A program made the translations under genes and the position numbers. Of a stretch of DNA of 39,887 bases, positions 18,557 through 28,160 are shown one piece after another. How positions within the stretch are numbered: the first letter of the stretch is position 1; each line of letters starts with the position of its first letter. The stretch is taken from contig CAZFNU010000002.1 of NCBI GenBank assembly GCA_964520445.1, positions 1-39,887 on the forward strand. Reading direction: 5' to 3'. Source of the stretch: CAZFNU01 sp964520445. GTDB lineage: Bacteria > Patescibacteriota > Minisyncoccia > UBA6257 > JAKLIH01. The notes under the pieces were generated by a model. The model made no database searches and had not been told where the DNA came from. It saw only the letters and a list, made by a program, of their open reading frames with translations.

Positions 18557-19399
18557 ATGTGCAAGATTAATAATGAAAAATTAAAAAAGCGTTCTAATGG
18601 ATTAGAAATGTATTTTAATAAAAACATTTCTAAATTATTTGCAGAACTAGAACAGAACGATAAAAATTGGAGAGTAGCTGAGATAGTTGATCGAGTAATC
18701 GCATTTGAAATTAAAGATTTTAAAAATCCTTTGTTTGTTTGTGAGTTAGGAGGAGGTGCACATCCAGATAGATATCATGTATTATTTCATAGGTTGTTAC
18801 AAGAACCTATGGGGAAGATTGATTGAGTTGATATTTCTCCATACATGATGGAACTAGCTTTGAAATACATTGATAATGATAAATACATAGAGCGTAAAAA
18901 AGTAATACGTTTTATAATAGATGATATTTTAGAATATCTTAATAATTTGGATGATAATTCTTTAGACCTTGGTATTATGAAATATACCTTGGATTATATT
19001 GACAATCCAGAGAGATTATTCGAATTATTATCTAAGAAATTAAAAATGGGGGGAAAATTAGTTTCGACTATGACTGTATTAACACCAGAATTAAAGAGTA
19101 TTAGTACTAATGCCAGGTTTTTATATAACGGAAAAGAGTTCCCAGAAAATGAAACAAGAATATTAAAAGATGGAGATCATTTTACAATTCAGTTTTTTAA
19201 AGAATCGGGGCATCCAGAAAAGGGATATCTAGACGGGGCTAAGACTGTTAAATACTATTTTTCCATGGATACATATGAGAAATTAGCTAGTAAATATGGT
19301 CTCAAAATACAATTTGGGGATTGGCATACATTAATACCTATTGAAGAACAGGGAGGGGAAATGATGAATCAAGATATTATGATTTTAACTAAAGAGTAA
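18557..19399 (+). CDS. SAM-dependent methyltransferase, class I
   Basis: 280 residues. Rossmann-like methyltransferase: motif I is VCELGGGAHPDRYHVLF (about residues 56-72), acidic end of beta-2 in IDWVDISPYMMELAL, a motif II region SLDLGIMKYTLDYIDNPERLF, and LKMGGKLVSTM for the later strand. 'Ly' rich N-terminus and the C-terminal region (YYFSMDTYEKLASKYGLKI, QDIMILTKE) are typical of this fold, but the substrate cannot be named. TGA at 18824 (IDWVD) is read as Trp. Fourteen bases after recR, so perhaps the last gene of that unit; a new promoter follows directly. Confidence 0.8.
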
Positions 19400-19402
19400 T
19401 GA

Positions 19403-19431
19403 TTGCAAAATATTCGATTATTTGATAATAT
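19403..19431 (+). promoter_or_regulatory. Promoter of the redox / nucleotide salvage unit
   Basis: TTGCAA, 17-base spacer, TAATAT, with TGA before the -10. Starts three bases after the methyltransferase stop; predicted start near 19438. Confidence 0.6.
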
Positions 19432-19458
19432 ATTAGTATATAAAGATAAACACACAGT

Positions 19459-20151
19459 ATGTTTAAAAATAAGATTGGGTGACAGATTATCATCATTGCT
19501 ATTTGTTTGATTGGGTTATTAGTTGTATATAATAAATTTCTTAATAATTCTTTAAAAAATAAAACAGAAATTGAAGCCGGGAGTGATCAGATAATAACTC
19601 AGTTAAATACTAAAGGGGTAATAGATGCTAAATTAAAAATAATTATTTTATCAACTTACCAATGTGGATGGTCCAGAAAATATTATAGAGAAGTAATAAA
19701 GCCATTTATTGAAGATAGTATAGGTGATTATAATGTTTCTTTAGGGTATGAAGTAATTTCTTTTGAAAATGATATGGGTATGCCGGCTGCGGAAGCTGCA
19801 TATTGTGCTAACGAACAAGGAAAGTTTTGAGAAGCTAATGATATTCTATGGACATTAGGGGAAATAGATAATTCTGAAAGTAATTTTAGTGAGGAGAATA
19901 TTTTAGAAAAATTAAAAGACGTTAAATTAGATAAAGATATATTTAGGAATTGCTTAGAGACACATAAGTATAAATCATATATTTTAGAAAGAGCGTCATG
20001 ATATCTGGGTAAATATGATAAACTAGGATTTCCTACAACTTTTTTTAATGAAGAACCTATGAAGATGATGATACAAGGGACAATGCAAGCTGTCGGAGCT
20101 ATTAGTTTAGAAGATTTTATTATTAATATTAATAAAGAATTAAACAAATAA
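19459..20151 (+). CDS. Membrane-anchored DsbA-like thioredoxin-fold protein
   Basis: 230 residues. An N-terminal membrane anchor (about 6-25) puts the domain outside the membrane. LKIIILSTYQCGWSRKYYREV carries the active site as C-G-W-S, so the second cysteine of CxxC is a serine. GKFWEANDILW matches the DsbA 'kFWe-hd-Lf' block, with the W supplied by TGA at 19828, and GFPTTFF holds the cis-proline loop. It belongs to the thioredoxin_4/DsbA-like group; a CxxS site favours isomerase, reductase or glutathionylation-type chemistry over disulfide formation, but this is inference. Other TGA codons: 19480 and 19999. The glutaredoxin gene begins one base after its stop. Confidence 0.83.
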
Positions 20152-20152
20152 T

Positions 20153-20386
20153 ATGCAAGTATCAGTTTATTCTACACCGGGATGTTCTTGGTGTGTAGTA
20201 GCAAAGAATTTTTTAAAAGAACATAATATCGCGTTTCAGGAAGTTGATGTTTCAGATCCTGTTAAGGCACAGGAGATGATAGATAAAACAGGACAAATGG
20301 GAGTACCAGTTATTGAGATTGATAATCAAATTATAATTGGGTTTGATAAAGATCGAATTATGGAGTTATTAAAAATATCTGAATAA
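20153..20386 (+). CDS. Glutaredoxin / NrdH-like protein
   Basis: 77 residues, the size of a small glutaredoxin. VSVYSTPGCSWCVVAKNFL carries the CxxC dithiol (C-S-W-C), GVPVIEIDNQIIIGFD the cis-Pro and substrate-binding loop. It may reduce disulfides in the cytoplasm; a link to ribonucleotide reduction is possible but the RNR here is the anaerobic type, which does not normally need it. One base after the thioredoxin-fold gene and six before the PRPP synthetase. Confidence 0.9.
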   Translation: MQVSVYSTPGCSWCVVAKNFLKEHNIAFQEVDVSDPVKAQEMIDKTGQMGVPVIEIDNQIIIGFDKDRIMELLKISE

Positions 20387-20392
20387 ATAATT

Positions 20393-21289
20393 ATGAGTAT
20401 CAATGTTGTAGGGAATAAATTAGCTAAAGAATTAGCACTAAAACTTCGGGGGAAGTTTTGCCCAGTTGAATTTAAGAAATTTGTTGACGGGCCTGTGAAA
20501 CCAAGAGTTTTAGGGTTTAATAAGGCTGATGTTGGGATTTTATTGCTGGATATATATCAGGATATTGATATTAATGATTATTTGATTAATTTCCTACTGT
20601 TGTCTGCTAAAATGAAAGAATCGTGTAAAAAAGTAATAGGTGTTATTCCTTACTTGCCATATAACAGACAAGATAAAGAGTTTTTAAAGGGAGAACCTAT
20701 TTCAGCTAGGATTATAGGGCATTATTTGAGTGATAATCTAGATTATTTTATTACTTGTAATAATCATAATCATAGATTACAATTAAGCGATTTATTTACT
20801 ATTAAAACTTTTGACATATCATTGTTTGAAGAACTAGGAAAGAATTTTTCTGATTTTGATAAGTACGATACTTTAGTTATAGGGCCAGATGGGGAATCTA
20901 AGAGTTTTGTTTTAGATTTTATTAAACATAATAAATTTGATTACGTTATTTGTAAAAAAGTTAGAAATTTAGATACTAATAAAGTACAAATTGGGTTTCC
21001 TAAGGGTTTCAAATTAGAAAAAATGAAAAATAAAAATATTATTATTGTTGATGATGTTATTGCTACGGGTGGTACATTATTAAAATTAGTTCCAAAGATT
21101 AAAGCGCATAACATTAAAAGTTTGAATTTTGCTTTTGTACATGGATTATTAATTGGAGATACAGAAAAGTTATTAAAAAATACGAAAGCTAAGAGAATAA
21201 TATCTACTAATACTATTTTTAATATGTTTGAGAAAATAGACTGTGTCTCCTCCTTAGTGCCTGTTATTAAAAAAATATTAAACAGATAA
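20393..21289 (+). CDS. Ribose-phosphate pyrophosphokinase
   Basis: 298 residues. Two-domain type I phosphoribosyltransferase fold that makes PRPP from ribose 5-phosphate and ATP. Seen: GVIPYLPYNRQDKEFLKGEPISARIIGH (the flexible ATP-binding 'Y-RQD' region), TCNNHNHRLQLSDLF (the 'D-H--q--gfF' metal motif in a degenerate form), VIGPDGESKSFVLDF, and the PRPP loop IIIVDDVIATGGTLL. No TGA codons. In CPR and archaea this enzyme is often found beside AMP phosphorylase, as here (next gene after one base). It could also run in the direction that uses the phosphorylase product, but that is speculative. Confidence 0.9.
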   Translation: MSINVVGNKLAKELALKLRGKFCPVEFKKFVDGPVKPRVLGFNKADVGILLLDIYQDIDINDYLINFLLLSAKMKESCKKVIGVIPYLPYNRQDKEFLKGEPISARIIGHYLSDNLDYFITCNNHNHRLQLSDLFTIKTFDISLFEELGKNFSDFDKYDTLVIGPDGESKSFVLDFIKHNKFDYVICKKVRNLDTNKVQIGFPKGFKLEKMKNKNIIIVDDVIATGGTLLKLVPKIKAHNIKSLNFAFVHGLLIGDTEKLLKNTKAKRIISTNTIFNMFEKIDCVSSLVPVIKKILNR

Positions 21290-21290
21290 T

Positions 21291-22874
21291 ATGAATGGTG
21301 ATAATAATATTAATGCTAGCGATTTACAAAAAGAATCATACCCATTATTTGCTGAAAATATAGAGCAAAGAAAAGAATGAGACAATAGTTTCTTTTTGAA
21401 AGCAAGATTAATAGATATTTCTACTGGGGCGAATTGGACTATTATTATTAATAATAATGACGCTAAGAGATTTGGTATTTTACAGGGCGATGAATTAATA
21501 TTATCTTGGAAAAATAAAGAAACAGAGGTAGGGATAGATTTGTCTAATGAATTGGTTAGGACTCAAGAAGTAGGAATTTTAAAAGATATTTCTAAAAAAT
21601 ATGGTATTAAAGACGGAGATTTATTAAAATTTACTTATGCTAATAGGGCACCTTCATTACAGGCGATCTATAAAAAATTATTTAGACAGAAACTGGATTA
21701 TAAAGAAATTTTATCTATTATTAATGATGTCGTTAATCATAGGTTAAATGATATTGAATTAGCCTTCTTTATTGCTTCTGCTTTTGATGAAAACAATTTT
21801 TCTGATGAGGAACTATATTTTCTTACTAAAGCTATTGCTCAGACTGGAGATATGATGAAATTTGATAAAATTACAGCAGATAAACACTCAACAGGTGGAT
21901 TACCTGGAAATAGAGTCACACCTATTATTGTACCCATAGTAGCTAGTTTTGGTATTTGTATTCCTAAAACTTCTTCTCGTTCTATTACTTCAGCGGCTGG
22001 GACTGCAGATGCTGTGGAAACTGTGATGAAAGTTAAGTTTCGTACACAAGGGATAAAAGATATTGTAAAGAAGAATAAAGGGTGTTTGGTTTGAGGTGGG
22101 GCTTTAAAATTAGCTCCAGCAGATGATTTTTTTATTCACATTACTCATAATTTAGGGATTGAACCATTTTCTAAATTAGTAGTTTCTGTTATGTCTAAGA
22201 AAGTAGCTATGGGAGTTACTCATTTAGTCATAGATATTCCAGTAGCTAAGACCGCAAAGATTCCTGATTTAGAGACAGCAGAAAAAATTAAAAATGTATT
22301 TTTGAAAATTGCTGAAGAATTTAAAATTAAAACGGAAGTTGTAATTAGTCAAACTAATGGACCCATTGGTAAGGGTATTGGGCCAGCTTTAGAAATGAGA
22401 GATGTTATGCGTGTGTTACAACAAAAAGATAATAGACCAATGGACCTAGAGACAAAAGCAGTTAAACTATCGGGAGTATTATTAGAATTAACTGGTAAAG
22501 TTCCTAAAGGACAAGGAGAGAAAAGGGCGCTGGAGAGTTTAATCTCTGGTAATTCTTATAAAAAAATGATGGGGATTATACATTCGCAAGGAGGAAATCC
22601 GAGTATTGATTCAGAACAAATACGAGTTGGGGCTTATGAATATAAAGTGATTGCTAAGAATAACGGAGAAATTAAATTTATTAATAATCATAATTTAGTA
22701 GAAATTTGTCGTATATTGGGGGCTCCTGATTTAAAAGGAAGTGGAGTTTATTTGAATAAGAATGTGAATGAACAATATATTAAGGGAGATACATTATTTA
22801 CTTTATATAGCGAGAGCGAGCAAAGATTAAATTCAGCAATAGATGTTTTAAGCAGACTATCAATTTATAAATAA
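21291..22874 (+). CDS. AMP phosphorylase (archaeal/CPR type)
   Basis: 527 residues. Thymidine-phosphorylase superfamily with the extra N-terminal barrel found in AMP phosphorylases (KARLIDISTGANWTIIINNNDAKRFGILQGD). The core has DKHSTGGLPGNRVTPIIVPIVASFG, KTSSRSITSAAGTADAVETV, CLVWGGALKLAPADD, VVSVMSKKVAMGVTHLVIDIPV and NGPIGKGIGPALE. It splits AMP with phosphate into adenine and ribose 1,5-bisphosphate, the entry to a pathway that can end at Rubisco in archaea and some CPR; no Rubisco or isomerase is visible here. TGA at 21378 (EWDNS) and at 22092, the latter being the Trp of the family's 'CivWGG', are read as Trp. Start at 21291; the first 35 residues are poorly conserved so the true start could be later. 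Confidence 0.92.
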
Positions 22875-23173
22875 TGGATAAGAAATTTCAAAGAACAAAA
22901 GAAGATTTTAAATGTGTTAATTGTGATAAAGCAGTTATTGGTAATGGGTATACAGATCATTGTCCTTTTTGTCTTTATTCATTACACGTAGATATTAATC
23001 CAGGGGACAGGAAATCAGAATGTAGGGGATTAATGAAACCAGTTAAGGTAGAAACTATCAGCGGCGTTAATTATATTCATTATATCTGCGAGAAATGTGG
23101 ATATACACATAGAATTAAAGCTACGGAAGAAGATAATATGGATTTATTAATAGAGTTGAATAAAAATATGTAG
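22874..23173 (+). CDS. RNHCP-domain zinc-ribbon protein
   Basis: 99 residues. Three CxxC pairs (CVNC, CPFC, CEKC) and the RNHCP pattern: FKCVNCDKAV, YTDHCPFCLYSLHVDINPGDR, C-RGLMKPVKV and YIHYICEKCGY. The family is named for its RNHCP box, which here reads TDHCPFC; its function is unknown. It overlaps the previous gene by one base (TAATG), so it is translated with AMP phosphorylase. Ends in TAG. Confidence 0.85.
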   Translation: MDKKFQRTKEDFKCVNCDKAVIGNGYTDHCPFCLYSLHVDINPGDRKSECRGLMKPVKVETISGVNYIHYICEKCGYTHRIKATEEDNMDLLIELNKNM

Positions 23174-23248
23174 GAGAGTTAAAGCCAGTTTTATAGTTTT
23201 TGAGATATCCGTATGTAGTAATGAAGAATAGAATTCTCTAGGAGCAAT

Positions 23249-23277
23249 TTGACAAAAACAATAAGGTATGATATAAT
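23249..23277 (+). promoter_or_regulatory. Strong consensus promoter of the anchored protein gene
   Basis: TTGACA, 17-base spacer, TATAAT: every consensus base is present, and TGA lies before the -10. It is the best promoter in the window. The 134 bases between the RNHCP gene and the next ATG hold nothing else. Confidence 0.85.
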
Positions 23278-23307
23278 CTGGATATAATAAAAAGATAAAA
23301 TAATGAT

Positions 23308-24090
23308 ATGAAACCATTAAAAATCTTCGTTGTTTTTTGTACCATCTTATCATTTGTTCTGAATAATATAGTTGCAGCTGATTTGATGACAAGAACAATG
23401 GATGGTTCTTGACAAGATGCGCTAATATTAGGAGAGGTTATTTCTAAAGTAGACCAGGATTTATGAAAGATAAGTATATTTTCTACTTTTCTACAAAATA
23501 AAGATAAAACATTACATAATGGCGATCAGATAATAATTAGTGGGCTAGAAGAGAAAATTAAATTGATTCAAGAAGCTAAACATCTAAGTGTAAAGAATGT
23601 CGAAATAGGGCAGAAATATTTTCTCGGCGTCAATAGAAAAGACGATATATACGTTTTATCCGATACAGTTCAGGAAATAACAGGTAATTCATATTTAGAT
23701 GCAAAGGTAGTAATAGATAACACAATCCCAGAAAACAAAAGAGGAGAATATTCAGCCTGACAAGTATTCATTAATTCTAGAGGTGCGGAAACAATGTTTT
23801 CTTTTTATAAGGATACTGTAATATGGAGGCCAACGAATAGTGAAAAAAACATACAAATTTTCCCAGAGATAGGCCCTAATGAATTAAGTCAATACGAAAA
23901 AGACACCATGGCAACAACTACTCTTATGAACAAAGATTTGTCAGTTGGTTCTGAACAGGAAATGTCTAGTGAAAACGGATTGAAACGTAATAATAGTTCC
24001 AAAACCATAATTATGTTGGGTGGCATAGGGTTAGTTTATTTTGTAACAATTGTAATGAAGATGTTTTGTAAGAAACAATACAATAAATAA
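23308..24090 (+). CDS. Secreted, C-terminally anchored protein of unknown function
   Basis: 260 residues. Signal peptide at residues 1-24 (MKPLKIFVVFCTILSFVLNNIVAA). The body includes MDGSWQDALILGEVISKVDQDLW, KTLHNGDQIIISGLEEKIKLI, a region resembling an exported beta-sandwich, and AWQVFINSRGAETMFSFYKDTVIWRP. A C-terminal hydrophobic segment (about 235-253, TIIMLGGIGLVYFVTIVMKMF) and a short basic tail (CKKQYNK) form a membrane anchor, so most of the protein lies outside the cell. Three TGA codons (23410, 23464, 23758) are read as Trp. I do not recognise the family. Its promoter is the only perfect consensus one in the window, so it may be abundant. It is transcribed alone; 170 bases without a gene follow, with an imperfect hairpin at 24108-24131 that could act as a terminator. 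Confidence 0.75.
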
Positions 24091-24204
24091 TTAATACATA
24101 TTCGGTAGGAATTATATCCTCTCTATAATCCTTCTCCAATTCAAAAGTTCTAAAGACGTTCAGGATTGGGAGATCAAGTAAACCTCTAATAAGAGTCAAA
24201 CCCC

Positions 24205-24233
24205 TTGTTTTTTCTGTTTTTTTATGATATACT
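24205..24233 (+). promoter_or_regulatory. Promoter of the lepB-hisS-rpsU-ybeY-ftsA unit
   Basis: TTGTTT, 17-base spacer, TATACT, with TGA before the -10. Predicted start near 24240, about 25 bases before the lepB ATG. Confidence 0.6.
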
Positions 24234-24264
24234 CTAAGTAATTAATAATATATAGGCCATTTCT

Positions 24265-24825
24265 ATGAAGGGGTTAAAACCTTTTTTATTCGAGCTGGGA
24301 GAGGTAGTAATTACGGCTCTTTTGATCGTATCACCAATTAGAATGTTTGTTATGAGTCCATACTTTGTGAAAGGACAAAGCATGGAGCCGAATTTTCATA
24401 ACAATGACTATCTGTTAGTTGATAAATTATCATATAGAATAGGAGAACCGAGAAGGGGAGAAGTAGTTGTTTTTAAAGCTCCTGATGGTATTAGTTATTA
24501 TATTAAAAGAATTATTGGTCTGCCAGGAGAGACAGTAGAAATTGAGAATAATACAATTGTTATTTTCAATCAGGAACATAAAGAAGGGATGACTCTGAAA
24601 GAAACTTATTTACCCCGAGAAGATATAATCACCGATAATATTAAAATTGTTTTAGGAGAGGATGAGTATTTTGTATTAGGAGATAATCGAGGAGCTTCAT
24701 TTGATTCTCGAAGTTGAGGTAATTTAAAGAAAGCTAAAATTATTGGTAAAGTTTGGTTAAGATTAATGCCAATTAATGATCTAGGGGCATTTGCTTTACC
24801 TTTATATGAAGGAGTAACTAATTAA
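24265..24825 (+). CDS. lepB: Signal peptidase I
   Basis: 186 residues, a short LepB of the Gram-positive type with one N-terminal membrane segment (about 9-30). The catalytic serine S39 is in VKGQSMEPNF and the lysine K81 in YYIKRIIGLPGE; box E is FVLGDNRGASFDSRSWG. TGA at 24715 is the W of the S-DSRxWG box, which is strong evidence for the recoding. It cleaves signal peptides of exported proteins, such as the surface proteins in this window. First gene of a unit leading into hisS; eight bases separate them. Confidence 0.95.
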
Positions 24826-24832
24826 ATTATAT

Positions 24833-26218
24833 ATGAGCACAAGAAATTCAAAAATGCCAAAAAAATCAATTCGTTTTGTCGATATTAAGAAAAAACTTAA
24901 TAAAGAAAAACTGGATAGATTAAATCGAGGGACTGCTAAGAAAATTACATGTCAAACACCCTTAGGGATGCATGATATCATTTTTGATGAAAGAAAAGTT
25001 TTAGAAAGAGTTTTACAAGAAATTAATAGTATCGGTACTTTTTATGGATATGAAAAAATCATGCCACCAATTATGGAATATGGTGATTTATTTTCTCATG
25101 GGCTAGGAAAGAATAGCGAAATATTGCATGAGATGTTTTTATTAAAAGGAGCAGGAGATAGATATTTAGTTTTGAGACCAGAAGGAACCATTCCTTCTAT
25201 TAGGGCATATTTGGAACATAATTTAGCTGCTTTTTCTCAGCCAGTAAAGATTTTTTATTGAGGACCATATTTTAAGAATAAGAAGGAAGGAAATAAAGAA
25301 TTTTATCAAGCAGGGTTTGAAATTATTGGCGATGATAATTCTATTAATGATATCGAAATGATGTTTTTGTCTAGAACTATTTTATCTAATTTAGGTCTTC
25401 AGAATATTAAAACAGAAATTAATAGTGTTGGATGTTTAAAATGTTTAAAACCTTACGAGAAGGTTTTGGAGAAGTATTATAAAGATAAAAGCAAAAGACT
25501 ATGCTCTAAGTGTAAAAATCATTTAAAAGATAATCCGTTGGCCTTATTTAGTTGTGAAGAAGAAAAATGCAAAGCTTTAAGGATAGAGGCACCCAAAATT
25601 ACAGAATTTATCTGTAATGATTGTAAGAATCATTTGCAAACCATTTTTCGTTATTTAAGAGAGATGAAAGTCCCTGTAGTGATTAATCCAGAGATGATAC
25701 CGGAAGTTAATTATTACACAAGGACTATATGAACGATATCTTTAGAAGATAATGTGAGTAAAGAGCGAGTAGCTGTAGCCTTGGGGGGTAGACAAGATGA
25801 GTTAATTAGATTATTTAGCGGGCAAAATAAGCCATTATCAGGATTTGTAATCAATATTGATTCGTTAGTAAGTTGTTTAAAAGCACAAAGATTAATTGAT
25901 ACTAAGAATAAAATTCCCAATTTTTTCCTAATGCCAGTAGGAGAAACAGCTAAAAGAAAGAGCTTTGAAATTTTAGAGGAATTAAGGAAGAATGATATAC
26001 GAGTCTCTTTTAGTTTCGGGAAAGATAGTGTTAGATCGCAAATGAAATTTGCAGATAAAATAAAAGCAAAATACATTTTATTGTTAGGTCAAGAAGAAGT
26101 GAATCGAGAGGAAATTATTCTACAAGAAACTTCATCTGACTTACAGGAGAGTGTCTCAATGAATAAACTAGTAAAGGTCTTAAAAAATAAATTAGAAAAA
26201 TTAAATACTTTAAATTAA
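24833..26218 (+). CDS. hisS: Histidyl-tRNA synthetase
   Basis: 461 residues; class II synthetase. A basic N-terminal extension of about 38 residues (MSTRNSKMPKKSIRFVDIKKK) precedes QTPLGMHDIIFDE. Motif 1 around YGYEKIMPPIMEYGDLF, motif 2 at LVLRPEGTIPSIRAY and IFYWGPYFKNKKEG, and the HisA-box region YYTRTIWTI. The cysteine-rich insertion (CLKC, CSKC, CEEEKC, CNDC) is common in Gram-positive-type HisRS and probably binds zinc. The C-terminal anticodon domain starts IPNFFLMPVGE. Motif 3 is altered: ALGGRQDELIRLF. TGA codons at 25259 and 25730 are read as Trp. Followed six bases later by rpsU. Confidence 0.93.
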
Positions 26219-26223
26219 AAAAT

Positions 26224-26451
26224 ATGTCTATCAAAATTCAAAAAAGAGACAATGAATCAACATCCTCATTTTTATATAGAGTATCACAAGTAATTCAAAA
26301 AAGTGGTGTTATGCTTGAAGCTTTAAAACATCAAGCATATGCTAAGGATCCGAATGAAAGAAAAACTAAATTAACAGCTTTACATAGAATGAAAGTGTTG
26401 AAAGATATTGAATACAAGAAAAAAATGGGATTACCCATTAAGAAACGCTAA
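26224..26451 (+). CDS. rpsU: Ribosomal protein bS21
   Basis: 75 residues. The pattern IKIQKRDNESTSSFLYRVSQVIQKSGVMLEALKHQAYAKD follows bS21 (residues 'nEs---alrRf--v--sGil-e--kr--y'), with a basic tail KKKMGLPIKKR. bS21 sits beside the 16S 3' end and takes part in initiation. This genome's near-lack of Shine-Dalgarno sequences makes its place interesting. The stop is directly followed by the ybeY ATG with no gap. No TGA codons. Confidence 0.8.
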   Translation: MSIKIQKRDNESTSSFLYRVSQVIQKSGVMLEALKHQAYAKDPNERKTKLTALHRMKVLKDIEYKKKMGLPIKKR

Positions 26452-26877
26452 ATGATTAAAGTAGAATTATTAATATATAATTTTTCAGAATCTTCTTTTC
26501 ACTATCAGAAATTTTTAACAGAAATAATTGAAAAAACAATCAGAACAGTTTTACCAAAGATAAATTCTTCAATTAAAAATGTGAATGTATCTTTGATACT
26601 GCTGTCTCCTAAGGTGTCTTTACAGCTTAATAAGATTTGGAGGAAAAAAGGATATATACCGGCCGATCTGAGTTTTCCTAACTGTGGAAAACTAGAGTTG
26701 AAAAAAAGTAAAGAAAGTAGTATAATATTAGGAGACATATTCCTTACCCCGAAAGTGATTAAAGGTAAGGAAGAATATAGGAAAATGACTATTCATAGCT
26801 TATTGCATCTTTTGGGCTATGATCATGAAACAAAAAAAGACGAACAAGAGATGCAAAGAATAGAACAAACCCTTTAA
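26452..26877 (+). CDS. ybeY: Endoribonuclease YbeY
   Basis: 141 residues. The zinc site TIHSLLHLLGYDH carries H115, H119 and H125 in the HxxxHxxxxxH arrangement; IILGDIFLT is the family's 'GDI-i'. The region before (LILLSPKVSLQLNKIWRKKGYIPADLSFP) matches 'mn---r-kd-pTDVLSFp', with several positions changed. YbeY matures the 3' end of 16S rRNA and takes part in ribosome quality control. It starts on the base after the rpsU stop and is followed nine bases later by ftsA. TGA is absent. Confidence 0.9.
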   Translation: MIKVELLIYNFSESSFHYQKFLTEIIEKTIRTVLPKINSSIKNVNVSLILLSPKVSLQLNKIWRKKGYIPADLSFPNCGKLELKKSKESSIILGDIFLTPKVIKGKEEYRKMTIHSLLHLLGYDHETKKDEQEMQRIEQTL

Positions 26878-26886
26878 AAAATTTAT

Positions 26887-28094
26887 ATGAGACAAGCTTG
26901 GCTAGCATTGGACATAGGAACAAATAATATACATGCAGTGGTTTTTAAAACAAATCCATCGCAGATTGTATTAAGTTTAAAACGCCCATCATCAGGGGTT
27001 ACTAGGGGTGTTATTTCTAATGTAGAAGAAGCTAGTAGGAGTCTTGATAAGGTTTTGGATGAAGTTTCAGGAGCTTTAAATGTTAATACTTTAAAAGGGA
27101 TTGTTTGTTTAGGGGGAAGCAGAATAGAAACAAGAAAATCAAAAGGTATTGCTATTATTTCTAATGATAACAATGAAATTAATAGCGAAGATATTTCTCG
27201 AGCTCAACAATCTTCCCAATCATTTTCTTTACCGGCCAATAGAAATTTGATTCATATTGTTCCACAGAAATTCTTAGTGGATGGTATTGAAGTTATGGAT
27301 AATCCAGTAGGTATGGCAGGAATGAGATTGGAAGTAGAAAGTTTGATTATCGATGCTTTTATGCCAGATACTAGAAATATGGATAATGTATTGCATAATG
27401 TTGGTTTCAAACAAGAGGCTATGGTAGTCGATACTTTAGCGGGTGCTTATGGTTCGCTAACAAACCAAGAGAAAGAATTAGGGGCTATTGCTATTGATTT
27501 AGGCGCAGGGACAACTAGTTTTTCTGTTTTTGAGGAAGGGAATTTAGTTTATACTAAAGTATTACCAATAGGAGGGAACTATATTAGTAAAGATATTTGC
27601 TTATGATTGCAAATTTCCTATAACGATGGGGAAAATATTAAAATAAATGTGGGAGACGGGATGTCGGCGAAAGTAGACAAAAAGGAAATGGTTAATTTAG
27701 GAAGTTTTGTAGACGGAGAAGAAAGAAATTTTTCACGTAAAGAATTAGCTGAAGTTATCGAAGCAAGAGTAGAACAGATATTTGATTTCATAAACGAAGA
27801 ATTAAAATCTATTGGTAAATATTCTAATTTACCAGGAGGTNNNNNNNNNNTCTATATGGAGGTGGGGCTAATTTACCACACATTGTAGAATTAGCAAAAG
27901 AGAAATTAAAATTACCAGCTCGTATTGTTCATCCACAATTTGATGGATTAATTGAAACCGATCCTAGTTTTGTAAATTCTGCAGGAGCAGTAAAATGATA
28001 TCTAGATGATGAGCATAATAATAATTCACAAACAAGTATTAAGGGAGGATTAGGAGGAACAATTAAAAAACTTTTTAGGAATTTTAATCCTTAA
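26887..28094 (+). CDS. ftsA: Cell division protein FtsA, crossing an assembly gap
   Basis: About 400 residues. Actin-like ATPase that anchors FtsZ to the membrane. Seen: LALDIGTNNIHAVVF (phosphate 1), RGVISNVEEASRSL, VPQKFLVDGIEVMDNPVGMAGMRLEVE, LAGAYGSL, GAIAIDLGAGTTSFSVF (phosphate 2), and GGGANLPHIVELAKEKLKLPARI near the end. The C-terminus (GGTIKKLFRNFNP) is an amphipathic, basic tail for membrane binding. The ten N at 27841-27850 shift the frame: upstream of the gap the reading frame is 1, downstream it is 0. Because the family reads PGG-(2 residues)-LYGGGA here, about five real bases are expected, so the gap length is a placeholder. TGA codons at 27604 and 27997 are read as Trp. Followed by ftsZ after 66 bases. 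Confidence 0.93.
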
Positions 28095-28160
28095 TTAAAT
28101 AATATAAGTAAATAATAAAGGTTTCTTTTAATAATATATTAATCAATTCAATTTTAGAAT

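Noticed and set aside
24091..24204. Small RNA or gene in the 114 bases after the anchored protein
   Set aside because: Only an imperfect hairpin (24108-24131) without a good T run; no reading frame of value and no promoter before it.
25714..26076. Open frame of 120 codons on the - strand inside hisS
   Set aside because: Shadow of the hisS coding strand; no start signal and no recognisable motif.
28095..28160. Separate promoter for ftsZ
   Set aside because: The gap is A/T-rich but no -35/-10 pair with the 17-base spacing could be found; ftsZ probably shares the ftsA transcript.
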